A stretch of 64,000 nucleotides of DNA from Vibrio neptunius (GCF_000967495.1 NZ_JXXU01000001.1:1-64000), one strand, 5' to 3'. Positions 20,657 to 30,436 are shown, numbered from the stretch's first letter. Made by a program: numbers and translations. The notes: generated from the sequence alone by a model not told the origin.

Positions 20657-22010
20657 CGTCATCTATCTCAATTTGCTCAATGGCAACAATTTTGTTTCGA
20701 TTGAGAACAATTTTCCAACGATAATAATGAGGTGTTCCATCATGGCTATCTTCTTTGGCGATGAGGTTAATCAGATGCCGCTTTTCAACGGATTCTTTGC
20801 TGACCTGACCGTTGTTTAGTGTGTAAACTTTATTCGAACCCTTATCCATCAAACGCATAAATGGTCTCATACTGAGCATCATCGACTCTCGAGTTTCTTC
20901 GTAACCGCTCATAAATTTGGACGTTGACATCTCGGTTTCAGAACGGTAGTGGAGAATTTGCTCTTCACGTTGCACAACACGTTTCTTACGGATGTTCTGG
21001 ATGCGGTCAGGCAGCTTAAGGATGTTTTTATAGTCTAACCACTCTAACTTTTGGCCCACGGCTTTGTTCGTCGTTGGGTCCAAATAGTATTGGCGCCATT
21101 TTGGTCGACCTTTGCGAATCCATCGCCACATGACATCGCGAAGATCATCTTTGAATATTTCGCGCAGCGCATACACAAATGACATCAAAATGATGAAAGA
21201 GACGGTGATTTCTCCCCAATAGTCCCGTGCGAGAATCGCTGTAATGGTGACAAAAACCATGACAAAGCCGGTTGCTGAGCCTTTGACCACTCGCTTCATG
21301 TTTTTTCCAAGTGATTGAGTTTTAGCTTTTAACACAACGGGGTGCTCAATCAAGCGGCGCAGCAAGCGCATTTTATTACTGAGACGGGTTACGTCGTCAC
21401 GAACGCTTTTCGAGTTGTAATTGTTAAGCTTACGGTGTGCAGCTTCTTTCTCAACAATAGCCAAGAGTCGATCTTTGATAGTTTTGTAGTCATTGTCTCG
21501 TGGCATGTGAGCGATCAGGGACAGAAAACGCTGGCCTGTATACCAAGAAAGATAGTTGTCTATGTTAGCGTAGTAGCGCTTGATGCTTTCCTCGTAAGGA
21601 ATGCTTCGTCTTAACTTTTTCAAGATATCTAATGCCAACTCTATAACTTCATCTACTTCATCGGTGGTTACAACGTCTGAATTATGTTTATTGAGTTCAT
21701 TGACGGCTTTATCCAATGCAATCACATACTGATAGGCAAACAAGCTCAAACTAACGCGGTATTGAGTCGAAGACAGGCGCCCGCGCTTTGCCAAACGGCT
21801 GTGTACGAGTGGCAATAGTGTTTTGTCACTAAAGTAGGCACGTTTCTGTACGATGGACTCGTAATAAATCTCGTTCTCTTTGAGTACATCTGGTGTTAGG
21901 CCGAGCTCGCCAGGAATGAAAAAGTAGAGGTCAAGATCTGACTTCTTGGATGAAGCCATAGCGTGGGAAATCTTAAGAGTGATGCCGTCCTGCTTATCAA
22001 CGGTGAGCAA
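20625..22010 (-). CDS. Conserved-looking membrane protein of unknown function
   Basis: 461 aa; I do not recognise the family. A basic, helical N-terminal region (1-240) is followed by two close hydrophobic segments (about 243-260 GFVMVFVTITAILARDY and 266-284 VSFIILMSFVYALREIF). A charged C-terminal region of about 175 residues is probably cytoplasmic and ends in a beta-rich part. The start is a TTG at 22010, supported by AGGAG six bases upstream and by the lack of a better in-frame start. It is convergent with, and overlaps, the DUF4442 gene, and diverges from the S1-domain gene. Confidence 0.8.
   Translation of the reverse strand: MLTVDKQDGITLKISHAMASSKKSDLDLYFFIPGELGLTPDVLKENEIYYESIVQKRAYFSDKTLLPLVHSRLAKRGRLSSTQYRVSLSLFAYQYVIALDKAVNELNKHNSDVVTTDEVDEVIELALDILKKLRRSIPYEESIKRYYANIDNYLSWYTGQRFLSLIAHMPRDNDYKTIKDRLLAIVEKEAAHRKLNNYNSKSVRDDVTRLSNKMRLLRRLIEHPVVLKAKTQSLGKNMKRVVKGSATGFVMVFVTITAILARDYWGEITVSFIILMSFVYALREIFKDDLRDVMWRWIRKGRPKWRQYYLDPTTNKAVGQKLEWLDYKNILKLPDRIQNIRKKRVVQREEQILHYRSETEMSTSKFMSGYEETRESMMLSMRPFMRLMDKGSNKVYTLNNGQVSKESVEKRHLINLIAKEDSHDGTPHYYRWKIVLNRNKIVAIEQIEIDDVSHPFSSMTE
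21388..21400. other. matS-like site, one mismatch
   Basis: GTTACGTCGTCAC inside the unknown membrane-protein gene; differs from consensus only at base 3. Confidence 0.4.
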
Positions 22011-22099
22011 AGAATACTCCTGAAAAAAATATAATTATCTGGCGAAAGCATAACAGAGTTTCGGTATAATCACCGCAAATTTAGCAAGAGACAGTTGAA

Positions 22100-22936
22100 A
22101 TGATTAAAGTTGGTCAAATAAACCACTTAGAAGTAGTAAAAAAAGCAGATTTTGGCGTATTTCTCGATGCAGGCGATTACGGCACTAGCCTACTACCCAA
22201 TAGGTTTGTTCCAGAAGGCACCGAAGTAGGTCAATTTATTGATGCTTTCTTATATTTCGACTCTGATAATCAGCTGGTTGCGACAACTGAAACCCCAATT
22301 GCTCAAGTGGGCGAGTGGGGGTTGATGAAGATTCAAGGAATCAACAGTACTGGTGCCTTCGCTGATTGGGGAATAAAAGGCAAAGATCTGTTAATCCCAT
22401 TTAGTGAGCAGCGTTCGCGCTACTCGGAAGGCCAAACCATTCTAGTGTACGTATACACAGATAAAGCCTCTGGTCGAATTGTTGGTACGACTAAATTTAA
22501 CAAACTGCTAGACAAGACACCTGCGAATTACCAGCGTAATCAGCAAGTAGACTTAATTATTGCTGAGCGCAGTGACTTAGGCTTTAAGGCGATCGTGGAA
22601 GGCCAACACTGGGGTATGATCTTCAAATCCGATGTTTTTGGTAAATTGTTTGTAGGTAAACGACTCAAAGGGTATATCAAGGGTATTCGCGAAGATGGCA
22701 AAGTGGACCTTTCTTTGCAGAAAATCGGTGTTGCTAAGATGGATGACTTGAGCCAAAAAGTATTGGATCTTCTTGAAAAGAAGGGAGGCTTTCTACCTTT
22801 GAATGACAAATCATCACCGGAAAGTATTTTTGCCGCGTTTCGTACCAGCAAAGGGACATTCAAGAAAACAATCGGTGGCTTATATAAGCAAGGAAAAATT
22901 ACGATAGAGGAAGATGGTATTCGCATCGTTTCGTAA
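22100..22936 (+). CDS. CvfB/YitL-type S1 RNA-binding protein
   Basis: 278 aa. Three S1-like OB-fold repeats (MIKVGQINHLEVVKK.DFGVFLDAG, GEWGLMKIQGINSTGAFADWG with KDLLIPF, and the segment ending KGIREDGKVDLSLQ) precede a C-terminal winged-helix segment (FAAFRTSKGTFKKTIGGLYKQGKI). This is the CvfB architecture, an RNA-binding virulence regulator in staphylococci; the role in vibrios is unknown. GAGAC precedes the ATG. Confidence 0.88.
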   Translation: MIKVGQINHLEVVKKADFGVFLDAGDYGTSLLPNRFVPEGTEVGQFIDAFLYFDSDNQLVATTETPIAQVGEWGLMKIQGINSTGAFADWGIKGKDLLIPFSEQRSRYSEGQTILVYVYTDKASGRIVGTTKFNKLLDKTPANYQRNQQVDLIIAERSDLGFKAIVEGQHWGMIFKSDVFGKLFVGKRLKGYIKGIREDGKVDLSLQKIGVAKMDDLSQKVLDLLEKKGGFLPLNDKSSPESIFAAFRTSKGTFKKTIGGLYKQGKITIEEDGIRIVS

Positions 22937-22942
22937 TTGAGG

Positions 22943-22980
22943 CCAAAAAAAGGCCCGAAGCGGATATTGCTTTGGGCCCA
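22943..22980 (-). terminator. Terminator of the rsmF transcript
   Basis: Ten-bp stem (GGCCCGAAGC / GCTTTGGGCC, one G-U). Only the minus strand has a run of T after the hairpin (seven T), so it ends the transcript coming from rsmF. It sits just after the small ORF at 22993-23085. Confidence 0.75.
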
Positions 22981-22992
22981 GGGGAATGGCTC

Positions 22993-23085
22993 TTATAGAG
23001 CCTGCGCTAACTGGTTGATATTATTTGCTTTATCATTGACTAAAGTGTAGTACATTGTCATTGTTTTGCTAGGCAGTTCTGGCAT
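22993..23085 (-). CDS. Candidate 30-aa small ORF downstream of rsmF
   Basis: ATG-started frame, 30 codons, beginning MPELPSKTMTMYYTLVND and ending with NINQLAQAL. It starts 22 bp after the rsmF stop and stops about 13 bp before the terminator hairpin, so it fills the 3' part of the transcript. Only a weak GAG precedes the ATG. No family was recognised. Position after rsmF recalls small genes such as E. coli yebV, but no similarity is claimed. Confidence 0.4.
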   Translation of the reverse strand: MPELPSKTMTMYYTLVNDKANNINQLAQAL

Positions 23086-23106
23086 TTTCTACTCATATTT
23101 TGCGAT

Positions 23107-24531
23107 TTAAAATAGATTTTTATCTCGCACTAGCTCTCTAGGCAGACCATTCTTCACTCGATTTCCGACCCATTTTCCTAATCCAATCACATCGTTACCA
23201 AGCTTTACAATCACTTCACCTTTGCCTGATAGATTCTCCGGTCGAACGTCTCTACCCATAAACCATTCGCGGGCATCGTCTGTAGAAAGTGTGACACAGT
23301 TTGACTCTTGACCAGTAGCTAACGCTGTCGCGACCTGATGCTGCCATCGGTAGCCTTTTTTATGAGCTTCAGCGATTTTAATCCCCATTCTTGAGAAACG
23401 GAATTCACCAAGCATAGTTTCTAATGCGTTAGGGAAGAGCCAGACATCGTTGTCACGCATCCAAACCTGCGAATTTTCTGGAAGCTCGATATCTAAACTA
23501 TCACGCAGCTGTTTGTTGATTTCTTGATGAACTTTGTTGGATGCCTTTTCATATGGGAATTTACCTAAGCGCTTTTTCACTTGTGGTGCTTCAGTGGGAC
23601 CAAGCTTTCTTATTCTGGCTACAAAGAAGCCTTCACAATCATACATTTGAGGGAAAACATGCAGGAAGCCTTCTTCAGTTAGCGCTTTCTCTGACTCAGG
23701 GAAGAGAGAATCTAGAGGCTCAAACTCTACTAGGTTGCCAAACTGCTCTTTCAAGTGCGCACAAACTTGCTGGTTCTCTTCAATGCTTAATGTACACGTT
23801 GAGTAAACCATAACACCGCCTGGCCTAAGTGCGTAAAATGCACTCTCTATCAACTCTTTTTGGGTATCAGCGATGGATAGAACGGATTCTTTGCTCCAAT
23901 TCTTCATCGCATCGGCGTCTTTACGCACTGTACCTTCACCTGAACAAGGTGCATCAATTAAAACAGCATCAAACTGTTCTGGCAGCCAGCCACCAAAGAC
24001 TCGGCCGTCATAATTACTCAGCGCGGCGTTGCGTACACCACAACGTTCAATATTGGCATGTAAGACCTTGACCCGACTGGATGAGAATTCATTGGCCACT
24101 AAGACCCCTGAATTATCCATTTTTGCTGCAATTTGAGTGGTTTTTGAACCCGGTGCGGCTGCCATGTCGAGCACACTAATGAAGTGGTCACTCTGCTCGT
24201 TAAACAAGGCAGATACAGGCATCATTGAGCTTGCTTCCTGAATGTAGAACAAGCCGGACATATGTTCTGCAGTGTTGCCAAGTGGGGTTTGTGATTCGTC
24301 AGCGTCGATCCAAAAACCTTCTTCACACCATGGTATAGGTGACAGTTGCCAGCCTTTTTCTTGAGCTCGCTGAATAAACTCTGAGATAGAAATCTTCAAC
24401 GTGTTTACGCGAATGCTTTTACGGAGAGGGCGTTGACACGCGGCGACAAAGTCTTCCATATTGAGGCTGTCAGGAAGAATGGCTTCCATTTCTTTCAAAA
24501 ATTCTGCGGGTAAATAGACGTTCTGATGCAA
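23107..24531 (-). CDS. rsmF: 16S rRNA (cytosine-1407-C5)-methyltransferase RsmF
   Basis: 474 aa, close to E. coli RsmF (479). SAM-binding loop LDMAAAPGSKTTQIA, the catalytic-cysteine motif IDAPCSGEGTVRKD, and the second cysteine in YSTCTLSIEENQ are all present. A C-terminal PUA-like extension follows (NCVTLSTDDAREWFMGRDV). It modifies m5C1407 in the decoding region of the small subunit. It lies after letB as in E. coli (yebS-yebT-yebU), but a terminator separates them here, so it probably has its own promoter. Confidence 0.96.
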   Translation of the reverse strand: MHQNVYLPAEFLKEMEAILPDSLNMEDFVAACQRPLRKSIRVNTLKISISEFIQRAQEKGWQLSPIPWCEEGFWIDADESQTPLGNTAEHMSGLFYIQEASSMMPVSALFNEQSDHFISVLDMAAAPGSKTTQIAAKMDNSGVLVANEFSSSRVKVLHANIERCGVRNAALSNYDGRVFGGWLPEQFDAVLIDAPCSGEGTVRKDADAMKNWSKESVLSIADTQKELIESAFYALRPGGVMVYSTCTLSIEENQQVCAHLKEQFGNLVEFEPLDSLFPESEKALTEEGFLHVFPQMYDCEGFFVARIRKLGPTEAPQVKKRLGKFPYEKASNKVHQEINKQLRDSLDIELPENSQVWMRDNDVWLFPNALETMLGEFRFSRMGIKIAEAHKKGYRWQHQVATALATGQESNCVTLSTDDAREWFMGRDVRPENLSGKGEVIVKLGNDVIGLGKWVGNRVKNGLPRELVRDKNLF

Positions 24532-24574
24532 AGTTCTATCTCAGTTTTTACAGGGGTCGGAATTATAGCGGATT

Positions 24575-24606
24575 GAAAAACAAAACGCAGCGAAATCGCT
24601 GCGTTT
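24575..24606 (-). terminator. Terminator of letAB
   Basis: Perfect 10-bp stem AAACGCAGCG / CGCTGCGTTT with 4-base loop; on the minus strand followed by TGTTTTTC. Lies between letB and rsmF. Confidence 0.8.
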
Positions 24607-24622
24607 GAAAGTCTAATGTTGT

Positions 24623-27256
24623 TTATGGTTTCGGAATAGCGGTACGCCAAGTCTTCCAATTCTCCTCTGGTGTAGGATAGAGGAAGAAAGACTGACCAGG
24701 CTGCGCTATGGGCTGCAGTTGATTGTTTTCAGGAGTGGCAAAGGTGATTCCGCCTCTCACAATACTGTCGATGGTCCCCGCTTTAATGTTTGCGCCACCT
24801 AGACCGATGGAGACATCGACGCCTGAAATGTTCCAGAAAATACTATTTTGCCTTACAAGATAAGCGTATTCGGGCTGGATAGAGATGGTCGAGACAACGC
24901 GATCAGCAAACTCTCCGAGTTCCACATTAGTGACTTTGCCCACCTCAATTTCTCTATAGAGTACAGGTGTACCTTTAGCGACTGAGCCACGAGATTCGCT
25001 TTGCAGGGTGAAGGATACCCCCTGTTTATCTCTCTCTTGTTTATTGAGATGGAAAGTATGCTGAGCTTTGCCTGTACCCGGGACTACGTTAATAGTTTGA
25101 GTGAGAAGGTTCTGAAGATTCTTCACGCCATTCAAGCCAACAGTCGCTTGAGCAACCCAGAAGTAGCTGCCCTCGGTGGCGAGCTTGTCTGCATACTCAG
25201 GTAACACTCGAAGTTTAATTTCAACACGCTCACGCTTAAAATCAGGTATTACAAGCGTGACTTCAGCCACTTGCACGCCGTTATATTTTACCGCGGTTCC
25301 TTTAGTAATGTTGTTTTCACCTTCAGCATTGAGCGTAATGACATGGCCAAACTTTCGCGCTGTTTTGAAATCTTGATAGAGCAGCCACTTGTCATTCTGT
25401 TTGTTTTCGACACCCGGTAAAGAATCAAACGCAATACCGCCTTGAATGAGTGACTTTAATGGAGCAGCTTTAACACTTATACCGGCTAGGCTAGCATCCA
25501 CTTCAACGCCAGAACGATTCCAAAAGACGGTTTGTTCGGTGACTAGGTGTTTGTATTGATTTTCAATACTTGCGGTAATGATCACGCCACCATCAACAAG
25601 ACGGAAATCAGAAATGCTACCTACTTGCAAATTACGGTAAAGCAATGGGCTGCCTTTACTGATAGGGGGAAGCTCGTTCGCAAATAGCGTAATACTTTCA
25701 GAGCCAGACATATTGTATTTCGCTAATTCAGCCAATGATTTACTTGGATAGAGTGTGTATTGCTCTCTAGGGTTCTCAACCCCTTCGCTAACAAAACTGA
25801 CCGAACCTGTCAGTAATTGCTTTGCAGGAGGTACATTGATATTGAGGCCTGATTCGGTTAGCTCCGCAGTGGCGCTCCCCGTCACGAAGAAACGGTTTTG
25901 GGATTTAATGGTATTGGCATAGGCTTTGTCCACCAACACATCTAGATGCACTTTTTCACTAACGAGCGAGACTTTGGTGACTTCACCGACAGTAATTCCA
26001 CGATAAAGAACATTCGCGCCAGCACCAAGACCAAATGAATTGTCGGCAACCAGTGTTATGGCCACAGATTTTGCTTGTTGTTTATTGAACTGATCCTTAC
26101 GAATTGCGTTGAAGTAACGAGAGCGTTCGCCCTTTCCTGGCACCAGAGTAAGGAAATTTCCCTTCACTAAGTTTGTGAGATTTTCTACACCAGAAAGCGA
26201 AACTTTCGCTTCTTCGAGGATAAAACTACTGCCGCTCGTCAGCATGTCTGAGAACGCTGGTTGGATAGCCGCTGAGGCAACAATCTCTTTTCTTCCATTA
26301 CTAAGCTGCAAGTCGGTGACCTGACCAATTTCAATGCCGCGATACATGATAGGAGCACCAGTCGGACTGATTTGGTTATCATCTGGTAAGGTGATTTTAA
26401 TTGGTATACCACGTCCTGCCGTTTTCAGATTTGGATACAGCTTAAACCTGGTGTTGTCTGCTACTGGCTCACCGCCATCGGGAGAATCGACCGCAATCGA
26501 ACCTCCAATTAAAGCACTTAAGCTTTCAAGTCTCACATCAACGCCATCGAATCCGATATTGGCTCCTAAACCGCTGACGTTCCAGAAACGGCTCTCATCT
26601 GTAATGATTTTGCGGTATTCGTCGTGAATGGAAGCCTGAATTAACACATTTCTACCAGGTTCATCAAGTTGATAGCTGTAGACTTCACCGATGGGAATCT
26701 TGCGATAAACGATTTGAGAGCCAACCGATATGCCGCCGAGATCTTCCGCTCTTAGAGTGATGTTAAGCCCCTCACGCGCCAAAATATCTGAAGGTGAGCG
26801 CTCAAGTGCCGTAAATTGAGTTTCGGGTTTAGAGGGATTGTCGCTCGGCTGGATTGCAATATAGTTGCCAGATACTAAAGCGTCTAATCCAGAGATGCCA
26901 GACAGGCTGGCGGTAGGTTTGACCATCCAAAAGCGCGTTTCTTTCGACAAGAGTTTAGTGGCTTCAGGGTAAATATCAGCGTCTACGTAGATGCTTTCTA
27001 AGTCTTGTGAGAGGTTAATGTCACGCACGATACCAACCTCTAGGCCTTGATAGCGAATCGTAGTACGGCCTGCGACTAAGCCCTGAGCATCAGAGAAGTA
27101 GATCTGAATTCGCTGACCAGCGTCGTTAATCGACTTAACAACCAACCAACCAGCAAGGACCATGGTCAGCAAAGGTAATAGCCACAAAGGAGACACACCT
27201 TTATTACGCTTCACGTCCGGCGAGTATGAGGGTTGACTAGAAGATGAATGAGTCAT
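24623..27256 (-). CDS. letB: LetB (YebT): seven-MCE-domain lipid-transport tunnel protein
   Basis: 877 aa. An N-terminal cytoplasmic tail and a single TM (about 23-42, PLWLLPLLTMVLAGWLVV) precede seven MCE repeats, each with the pore-loop core G(T/S/A)xxxYRGxxVGxV. Seven such cores can be counted: RTTIRYQGLEVG, SQIVYRKIPIG, APIMYRGIEIG, ANVLYRGITVG, SPLLYRNLQVG, TAVKYNGVQVA and TPVLYREIEVG. LetB forms a tube across the periplasm that carries lipids between membranes, with LetA as partner. Its ATG directly follows the letA stop. Confidence 0.97.
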   Translation of the reverse strand: MTHSSSSQPSYSPDVKRNKGVSPLWLLPLLTMVLAGWLVVKSINDAGQRIQIYFSDAQGLVAGRTTIRYQGLEVGIVRDINLSQDLESIYVDADIYPEATKLLSKETRFWMVKPTASLSGISGLDALVSGNYIAIQPSDNPSKPETQFTALERSPSDILAREGLNITLRAEDLGGISVGSQIVYRKIPIGEVYSYQLDEPGRNVLIQASIHDEYRKIITDESRFWNVSGLGANIGFDGVDVRLESLSALIGGSIAVDSPDGGEPVADNTRFKLYPNLKTAGRGIPIKITLPDDNQISPTGAPIMYRGIEIGQVTDLQLSNGRKEIVASAAIQPAFSDMLTSGSSFILEEAKVSLSGVENLTNLVKGNFLTLVPGKGERSRYFNAIRKDQFNKQQAKSVAITLVADNSFGLGAGANVLYRGITVGEVTKVSLVSEKVHLDVLVDKAYANTIKSQNRFFVTGSATAELTESGLNINVPPAKQLLTGSVSFVSEGVENPREQYTLYPSKSLAELAKYNMSGSESITLFANELPPISKGSPLLYRNLQVGSISDFRLVDGGVIITASIENQYKHLVTEQTVFWNRSGVEVDASLAGISVKAAPLKSLIQGGIAFDSLPGVENKQNDKWLLYQDFKTARKFGHVITLNAEGENNITKGTAVKYNGVQVAEVTLVIPDFKRERVEIKLRVLPEYADKLATEGSYFWVAQATVGLNGVKNLQNLLTQTINVVPGTGKAQHTFHLNKQERDKQGVSFTLQSESRGSVAKGTPVLYREIEVGKVTNVELGEFADRVVSTISIQPEYAYLVRQNSIFWNISGVDVSIGLGGANIKAGTIDSIVRGGITFATPENNQLQPIAQPGQSFFLYPTPEENWKTWRTAIPKP

Positions 27257-28519
27257 TTAATGGTTCTTCTCTTTTCTCTGATTATTCTTTGCTGTATCTG
27301 GATAATTATCCCACAACAGTCTCGGGTCAACACTCTCTGCCGCCAGCATAGTCAATACAACAACGATTCCAAACGCAACCGCCCCATACCCTGGAGTAAA
27401 ATCGAGGATCTGGCCGCGATCGACTAAGGTCATCATGATAGAAATAACAAACAAATCCATCATGGACCAACGTCCTATCCATCTAATAACAAAATAGATC
27501 ATCATTCTTTGGCGATGAAACACTTTGCGCTTAAATTGGATCGCGAGCAATAAGTACGCCAAACCGATGATTTTGGCGACGGGAACGACAATGCTCGCTA
27601 CGAATATAATGACCGCGATTCCTGGCATACCGTTTTTTACCAGTGAAGCCACGCCGGAAAAAATGGTGTCTTCAAGTCGCTGGCCATTAGTAATCAAAAT
27701 CGATATCGGAATCAGATTTGCCGGAAAAATGGCAATCGTAGCGGCAACAAGATAAGCCCAAGTCATTTGTACGGAGCGAGGTTTACGGTGATAAATGGGT
27801 TTATGACAGCGAACACACTGCGTTCCTTCTGGTTGAGAAAGGTGGCAGTGGTGACAGTGAAGTTGTTTCTCTTTGAACTGATAAGAATGTTCAGTCTCGT
27901 AGGCTTCCCAATAACGGCGTACACTCACTCGTGTGACAAGCATGACTGTCGCGATCTGTAACAGGACCAAACCATATAAACCTACTCCCACGTATATGTC
28001 GGAATAGTCCTGTAACTTAAAGCAGGAAATAGCGACGCTGACGAGAAATACATCAATCATCACCCAGTTTTTGAGGTGCTGAATTGTATAGAGAGAATAT
28101 TTAAGTAATGAAAATTTACGTTGCTTAAGGGCAACGTGAGCAGTTAGGACCGAACCGCTGACTAATAATGGTGCGATAGAGCTGCAAAAGATGATTAGTA
28201 TAGCTAGGAAAACAAAACCCTCTTCAAATAGTGTGAAAACACCAGAAGGTAAGGTCGCTGGGATCATGACGCCGAATAGTCGAATACTAATAAAGTCAAA
28301 GAAATGAGAAGGAATGAAAAGTAAAAGGCAAGTAATGGCTATGGCTAGGTTGCCAGATAGAGAAGGTTTGCCTCCGCGATACAATTTACTTCCGCAACGT
28401 GGGCAATAAGCGCTTTTTCCGGGTTCAATATAGACGGTATCTATGGGCAATTCACACCCGTGACATAGTCTAACGTGGGAAGTTTCAGAAAGGTGTGGTG
28501 ATAATTTTGGAGGGCTCAT
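27257..28519 (-). CDS. letA: LetA (YebS): PqiA-family membrane partner of LetB
   Basis: 420-aa inner-membrane protein with two PqiA domains, each starting with a zinc-ribbon-like cysteine set (CHGCELP...YCPRCGSKL near residue 20, CHHCHL...CVRCHKP near 220) and about four TM segments. It is thought to supply or extract lipids for LetB. The start at 28519 (MSPPKLSPH) follows a strong GGAGGG; the frame extends further upstream without a better site. Its stop abuts the letB ATG, indicating a two-gene operon, probably also with the ABC exporter upstream (32-bp gap). Confidence 0.95.
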   Translation of the reverse strand: MSPPKLSPHLSETSHVRLCHGCELPIDTVYIEPGKSAYCPRCGSKLYRGGKPSLSGNLAIAITCLLLFIPSHFFDFISIRLFGVMIPATLPSGVFTLFEEGFVFLAILIIFCSSIAPLLVSGSVLTAHVALKQRKFSLLKYSLYTIQHLKNWVMIDVFLVSVAISCFKLQDYSDIYVGVGLYGLVLLQIATVMLVTRVSVRRYWEAYETEHSYQFKEKQLHCHHCHLSQPEGTQCVRCHKPIYHRKPRSVQMTWAYLVAATIAIFPANLIPISILITNGQRLEDTIFSGVASLVKNGMPGIAVIIFVASIVVPVAKIIGLAYLLLAIQFKRKVFHRQRMMIYFVIRWIGRWSMMDLFVISIMMTLVDRGQILDFTPGYGAVAFGIVVVLTMLAAESVDPRLLWDNYPDTAKNNQRKEKNH

Positions 28520-28551
28520 ATTACCCTCCAAATCTTGAGTAATAACTATGG

Positions 28552-30348
28552 TTAGGCGTGCGACTGAACGCTTCCATAAAGCGTTTGGTATAAACCTTCT
28601 TGTTTGACCAACTCACCATGAGTGCCTGCCTGTGTTACTTGTCCATCTTCTAAAACGTAGATCAAATCAGCCTGTTTGACGGCAGAGAGGCGATGCGCGA
28701 CGATTAACGTTGTTCGCCCATTCAAAAACTCTGTCAGCGCTTTATGAAGTGCTGCTTCGGTCGCCGTATCTAACGCAGAAGTTGCTTCATCCAGAATGAC
28801 AAACTTAGGATCGCTAAGAATCATTCTTGCTATAGCAAGTCGCTGCCTTTGGCCACCTGATAATCGAATGCCGTTTCGGCCAATTTGTGTATTTAAACCG
28901 TCACCTAATTGGCTTATTACATCTTGCATTTGAGCAATTTCAAGAGCCCGCCACAGTTGTAAATCGTCATAGTCAGAGCCGAGCGTGAGATTATGCCTTA
29001 AACTGTCGTTGAATAGTATAGGTTGTTGTAATACAACGGCAATCTTATCTCTTATTATGTCATAACTGATATCATCTGTTGTCTCACCATTGAAACGGAT
29101 GATGCCTGAGTCTGGACGATATACACCTATAAGCAATTGTATGAGTGTCGATTTCCCACCTCCACTTGCACCAACCAATGCAACTTTCTTTCCAGCTGGA
29201 ATATTCAAGTTTAGATTATTGAGCACTTTACTTTCGTCATTATAAGAAAAATCAATATGTTCGATCTTAACGTCGACTTCTTTATCTGTTGTAAACGGGT
29301 TGATTTTACTCTCTGGGCGGTGCTCTTCTTCCAAATTGAGTAGGGCGTTTATGCGGCCCATTGCCGCTTTTGCGCTGTACCAAGAAAATTGAATACCAAG
29401 TAATTCTTGTACCGGCCCCAACATAAACCATAGGTAGCCAAAGACCGCAAATATTTGACCGATAGTTAAGTCACTGAACAGGACCATTAACATGGCGACG
29501 GCACGGAACAGTTCAAACCCAAGCAGAAACAGAAGAAAAGAAACTCGACCTGCGGCTTCGGATTGCCACGCGTATTTATCAGCGTCTACTCGGATCTGAT
29601 TGGCTTGCTGTTTTAGTTCGCCAAGAAACTCTCGTTCTCGATTGGCTGCACGCAATTGGTAGATACCGTCTAATGTCTCAACAAGACGATTTTGGAATCG
29701 TTCGAAAGATTGGTTTTCGTGTTTCTTAAGGTGTTTTACTTTACTGCCTAGTTTTCGAGAGAAATAAATCACAATTGGATTAACCAAAAGGATGAATAAG
29801 CCGAGACGCCACTCTAGCCACAGTAGTACACCAGCCGTACCAATTACAGTGAGCAAGCTAATTAGAAATTTACTTAAAGTGGTGCCTATGAACTGGTCAA
29901 TGGTTTCGACATCGGTAATTAAGTGAGCATTGATTCCACCGCTTCCGCGAGTTTCATATTGTCTGATACTGATCCGACCTAATTTGTCTATCATCTTGCT
30001 GCGCATCTGATAGGTGATCGTTTTGGATACGAGAGTAAACTGACGCCCTTGAAGGATGTTTAAACCTTGGCTAACGGTTCTCATCAGAATCACAAGTAAT
30101 AGAGTAAGGAATATGTAGCCGGTTGGTGTTTGCATCGAAACCGGTAACACTTTGTCCATCAGCTCAAGACCTGTTGCGGGTTTATCAAGTAGTACTTCAT
30201 CTACCATTAACGGCATTAAAAGAGGGATGGGGACACTGACGAGAGTAGCAACAAACGCGATGATGTTGGCGAGGACAAGTTTCGACTTGTGCTTTTTTAC
30301 TTGAGTTATGAGCCAAGAACGGCTAATAGTGTTGGGGATATCAGACAT
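28552..30348 (-). CDS. ABC-type exporter (fused TM and ATPase domains)
   Basis: 598 aa. Six TM segments in residues about 20-320 (type I exporter fold), then the nucleotide-binding domain with Walker A GASGGGKST, signature LSGGQRQRLAIAR, Walker B FVILDEATSALD and H-loop IVAHRLS. There is no N-terminal peptidase domain. Half-transporter of the MsbA/multidrug or peptide export class; the substrate is unknown. A Fur-box-like sequence lies immediately upstream (30352-30370), hinting at an iron-related role. Runs toward letA on the same strand. Confidence 0.88.
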   Translation of the reverse strand: MSDIPNTISRSWLITQVKKHKSKLVLANIIAFVATLVSVPIPLLMPLMVDEVLLDKPATGLELMDKVLPVSMQTPTGYIFLTLLLVILMRTVSQGLNILQGRQFTLVSKTITYQMRSKMIDKLGRISIRQYETRGSGGINAHLITDVETIDQFIGTTLSKFLISLLTVIGTAGVLLWLEWRLGLFILLVNPIVIYFSRKLGSKVKHLKKHENQSFERFQNRLVETLDGIYQLRAANREREFLGELKQQANQIRVDADKYAWQSEAAGRVSFLLFLLGFELFRAVAMLMVLFSDLTIGQIFAVFGYLWFMLGPVQELLGIQFSWYSAKAAMGRINALLNLEEEHRPESKINPFTTDKEVDVKIEHIDFSYNDESKVLNNLNLNIPAGKKVALVGASGGGKSTLIQLLIGVYRPDSGIIRFNGETTDDISYDIIRDKIAVVLQQPILFNDSLRHNLTLGSDYDDLQLWRALEIAQMQDVISQLGDGLNTQIGRNGIRLSGGQRQRLAIARMILSDPKFVILDEATSALDTATEAALHKALTEFLNGRTTLIVAHRLSAVKQADLIYVLEDGQVTQAGTHGELVKQEGLYQTLYGSVQSHA

Positions 30349-30351
30349 TAT

Positions 30352-30370
30352 AATGAGAATGCTTACTATT
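30352..30370. promoter_or_regulatory. Candidate Fur box between ABC exporter and msrC
   Basis: AATGAGAATGCTTACTATT matches a 19-bp Fur inverted-repeat model (AATGANAATNATTNTCATT) at 13 of 16 fixed positions. It starts 4 bp upstream of the exporter ATG, in the divergent gap to msrC. Confidence 0.4.
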
Positions 30371-30436
30371 TATGGTTTACGGACGATTGTACGTTGATTC
30401 ATGATGGAAGTCTCTAATTTTCAAATGGAAGTCAAT

